A stretch of DNA of 64,000 nt. Source: G963668605 sp963668605 (GTDB lineage Bacteria; Acidobacteriota; Terriglobia; Bryobacterales; Bryobacteraceae). A program made the position numbers and the translations under genes. Within the stretch, counting starts at the first letter, position 1. Each line of letters begins with the position of its first letter. The DNA is taken from assembly GCA_963668605.1 (NCBI GenBank), contig OY764903.1, forward strand, positions 3,286,001 through 3,350,000. Direction: 5' to 3'. The notes under the pieces were generated by a model, which was not told where the DNA came from, made no database searches, and saw only the letters and a program-made list of their open reading frames with translations. Positions 60,178 through 64,000 of the stretch are shown here, piece after piece.

Positions 60178-61443
60178 TCAGGCCGATTCCGCCGCGGAGC
60201 CTGAGTAAACACCGAATTCGTACGCCGCTTCGAGCATCGCGACGATATTCTGCGGCGGCACATCGGCCAGCACATTGTGCACCTGATTCCAAACGAATCC
60301 ACCACCGGGCATGAAGATGTCCAGACGGCGGCGCACATCGTCGCGCACCTCCTCGGGCGTGCCGTGAATCAGTGTGTGTTGCGTGTCGCAACCACCGCCC
60401 CAAAAGCTGACGTCCTTCCCAAACTCGCGTTTAAGTTTTTCCGGCTCCATGTTGCGGGCGCTGGTCTGAACGGGATTCAAAATGTCCACACCGGCTTCGA
60501 TGAGGTCGGGGATCAGAGGGTAGATCCCGCCGCAGGAGTGCAGCATGATGTGCGCTCCACTTTCGCGTTTCGCGAACTCATAGATGCGGCGATGGCGAGG
60601 GAAGAACATTTCGCGATACATTTGGCGGGAGATCTGCGGCCCGCGCTGCATTCCGAGATCATCACCCATTACCAGTACCTGCACCGAACCGCGTATTTTC
60701 GGCAGAATGCGGCCGAGAAACTCGATGTGGATGTCAGTGAGTTCATCCAGCACGGCGCACATCTTTTCTTTCTCGCCCGCCAGGTAGGCATACTGGTTTT
60801 CGGGACCAAACAGAAACTGCGTCCACTCGAAGAGATTGCAGCCTACTGAAAGCACGATGGCCCGATCGCTGGTCTCGTAGAGTTGCCTGGCCACATACCC
60901 GATCTTGTCGAGACGCTCGTCCGTCAACGCTTCGTCGAAGGGCGCCGACGGGATCGCGGCCCAAGTCACCTTCTTCATTCGCGGCTGCAACGGTTTGAAA
61001 TTGTCGAGGCCATCCGGAGCCGAGAGCGGCCAGCAGACCTGATCGATGCAGGTGAAGCCCTCGGGCATGCGTCCGATGACCTCGCCCTCGTCGTCGCGAA
61101 TTATCAGTCCGCCATTCTCGCGCTCCGGGCGGAACCAGGCCGGCGTCTGCGCGGGAGAACCATCGGGAAGGTTCCACGGCTTCCACTCGTCCGGATGTGC
61201 AAAGGCACGCCCGAGGTCGATCGCGTCGACGTGGAAACGCTCCAGAAACCAGGGCTCGGGCAAGGCCAGTTGCTGCACGAGATCATAGACGAAAGTCGTC
61301 TCCTCGGTCAATCCGAGATGGCGCTTCAGACGGTTGTAGGCAATCGCCATCAAACCGGAGGAGCGCATCGCGCCCTGATCGATAGGCACACGGTCGGGTT
61401 CCCGATGCGACAGTGTGGTGACAACCCGTTCGCGGGAAGTCAT
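60178..61443 (-). CDS. UroD-like methyltransferase/decarboxylase family protein
   Basis: A 421-residue protein of the uroporphyrinogen decarboxylase superfamily. The start MTSRERVVTTLSHREPDRVP is diagnostic, and VMGDDLGMQRGPQISRQMYR, HIMLHSCGGIYPLIPDLIEA and LNPVQTSARNMEPEKLKREF are the usual barrel blocks. GGCDTQHTLIHG and a late GGGFVWNQVHNVLADVPPQN follow. The His-Cys near HSCGGI is seen in MtaA/CmuA-like methyltransferases, which transfer methyl groups to coenzyme M or corrinoid proteins. The RBS GGAGG lies upstream of ATG 61443. The exact reaction is unknown; true HemE is less likely. Confidence 0.82.
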   Translation of the reverse strand: MTSRERVVTTLSHREPDRVPIDQGAMRSSGLMAIAYNRLKRHLGLTEETTFVYDLVQQLALPEPWFLERFHVDAIDLGRAFAHPDEWKPWNLPDGSPAQTPAWFRPERENGGLIIRDDEGEVIGRMPEGFTCIDQVCWPLSAPDGLDNFKPLQPRMKKVTWAAIPSAPFDEALTDERLDKIGYVARQLYETSDRAIVLSVGCNLFEWTQFLFGPENQYAYLAGEKEKMCAVLDELTDIHIEFLGRILPKIRGSVQVLVMGDDLGMQRGPQISRQMYREMFFPRHRRIYEFAKRESGAHIMLHSCGGIYPLIPDLIEAGVDILNPVQTSARNMEPEKLKREFGKDVSFWGGGCDTQHTLIHGTPEEVRDDVRRRLDIFMPGGGFVWNQVHNVLADVPPQNIVAMLEAAYEFGVYSGSAAESA

Positions 61444-61468
61444 ACAAGGAGGCCTCCAGGAGTGAGGT

Positions 61469-61496
61469 CGGGCAGGCCTCGCGGGAAACCTGCCCG
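61469..61496 (-). terminator. Terminator-like hairpin after rpoC
   Basis: CGGGCAGG and CCTGCCCG form an 8-bp stem with a 12-base loop, just beyond the rpoC stop and before the UroD-like gene on the same strand. No T-run follows, so it is only terminator-like. Confidence 0.4.
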
Positions 61497-61506
61497 GCTA
61501 CTAGAA

Positions 61507-64000
<2,494 letters not shown>

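Noticed and set aside
60178..61443. HemE, the haem-pathway uroporphyrinogen decarboxylase
   Set aside because: The protein is longer than HemE (about 350 residues) and its central and C-terminal blocks fit the wider MtaA/CmuA-like branch. No haem gene is adjacent.

Overview
The window looks like chromosome of a soil-type Acidobacteriota, probably close to the Solibacter/Bryobacteraceae group. This is inferred from gene content, not from a marker alignment. The pointers are GC-rich sequence, many Tat-exported sulfatases, an Oar-like TonB-dependent receptor with an N-terminal carboxypeptidase-regulatory fold, HlyD/MacB export operons, DUF1080-type proteins and several lineage-typical hypothetical families. 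No tRNA, rRNA or CRISPR array was seen.

Layout. 1-7.1 kb: end of a transglutaminase-like protein, a sulfatase, a RAYT transposase with REP-like hairpins, a MazEF-like pair, a DUF4440-like lipoprotein, a DUF362 protein and a TfoX-like protein. 7.3-14.1 kb: a second MazEF pair, a GH29 fucosidase divergent from two sulfatases, and a zinc alcohol dehydrogenase. 14.4-16 kb: a complete IS with 15-bp target duplications, inserted just upstream of a gene for a 19-haem cytochrome fused to a b-type membrane domain. 19-20.8 kb: a decayed metal-handling patch (P-type ATPase remnant, DUF302, YHS). 21-26.6 kb: an ABC exporter, an exported protein with kinase-like motifs, and a PLD-like protein, exported protein and phosphoesterase in a row. 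26.8-33.3 kb: a sulfatase, then an opposite-strand operon of three membrane-fusion proteins and one MacB-like permease. 33.5-36 kb: an EF-P paralogue with an EfpL-type loop, a broken HicBA pair and an unusual ExbD-like protein. 36.2-39.7 kb: a two-gene AAA ATPase plus subtilisin module matching the known anti-phage system IetAS (IteA/IteS). 40.3-43.5 kb: a sulfatase and a tannase/feruloyl esterase. 43.6-50.7 kb: the TonB receptor, a Tat aldo-keto reductase, a membrane protein and a DUF1080-PHP fusion. 50.9-56.9 kb: a 1998-residue secreted protein with 13 near-identical 95-residue repeats. 56.9-64 kb: a Spy-like protein, a GT9 glycosyltransferase, an NHL propeller, serine acetyltransferase, a UroD-like protein and the C-terminal part of rpoC.

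Together the genes suggest a heterotroph that attacks sulfated, fucosylated and aromatic-ester polysaccharides outside the cytoplasm (five sulfatases, GH29, tannase, DUF1080, beta-helix protein, TonB receptor). Mobile elements, toxin-antitoxin modules and one defence locus lie among these genes. IetAS is the clearest named special system. The most novel-looking items are the exported kinase-like protein, the adaptor-rich MacB operon without an ATPase, the ExbD-like protein without the usual transmembrane aspartate, and the homogenised repeat protein.
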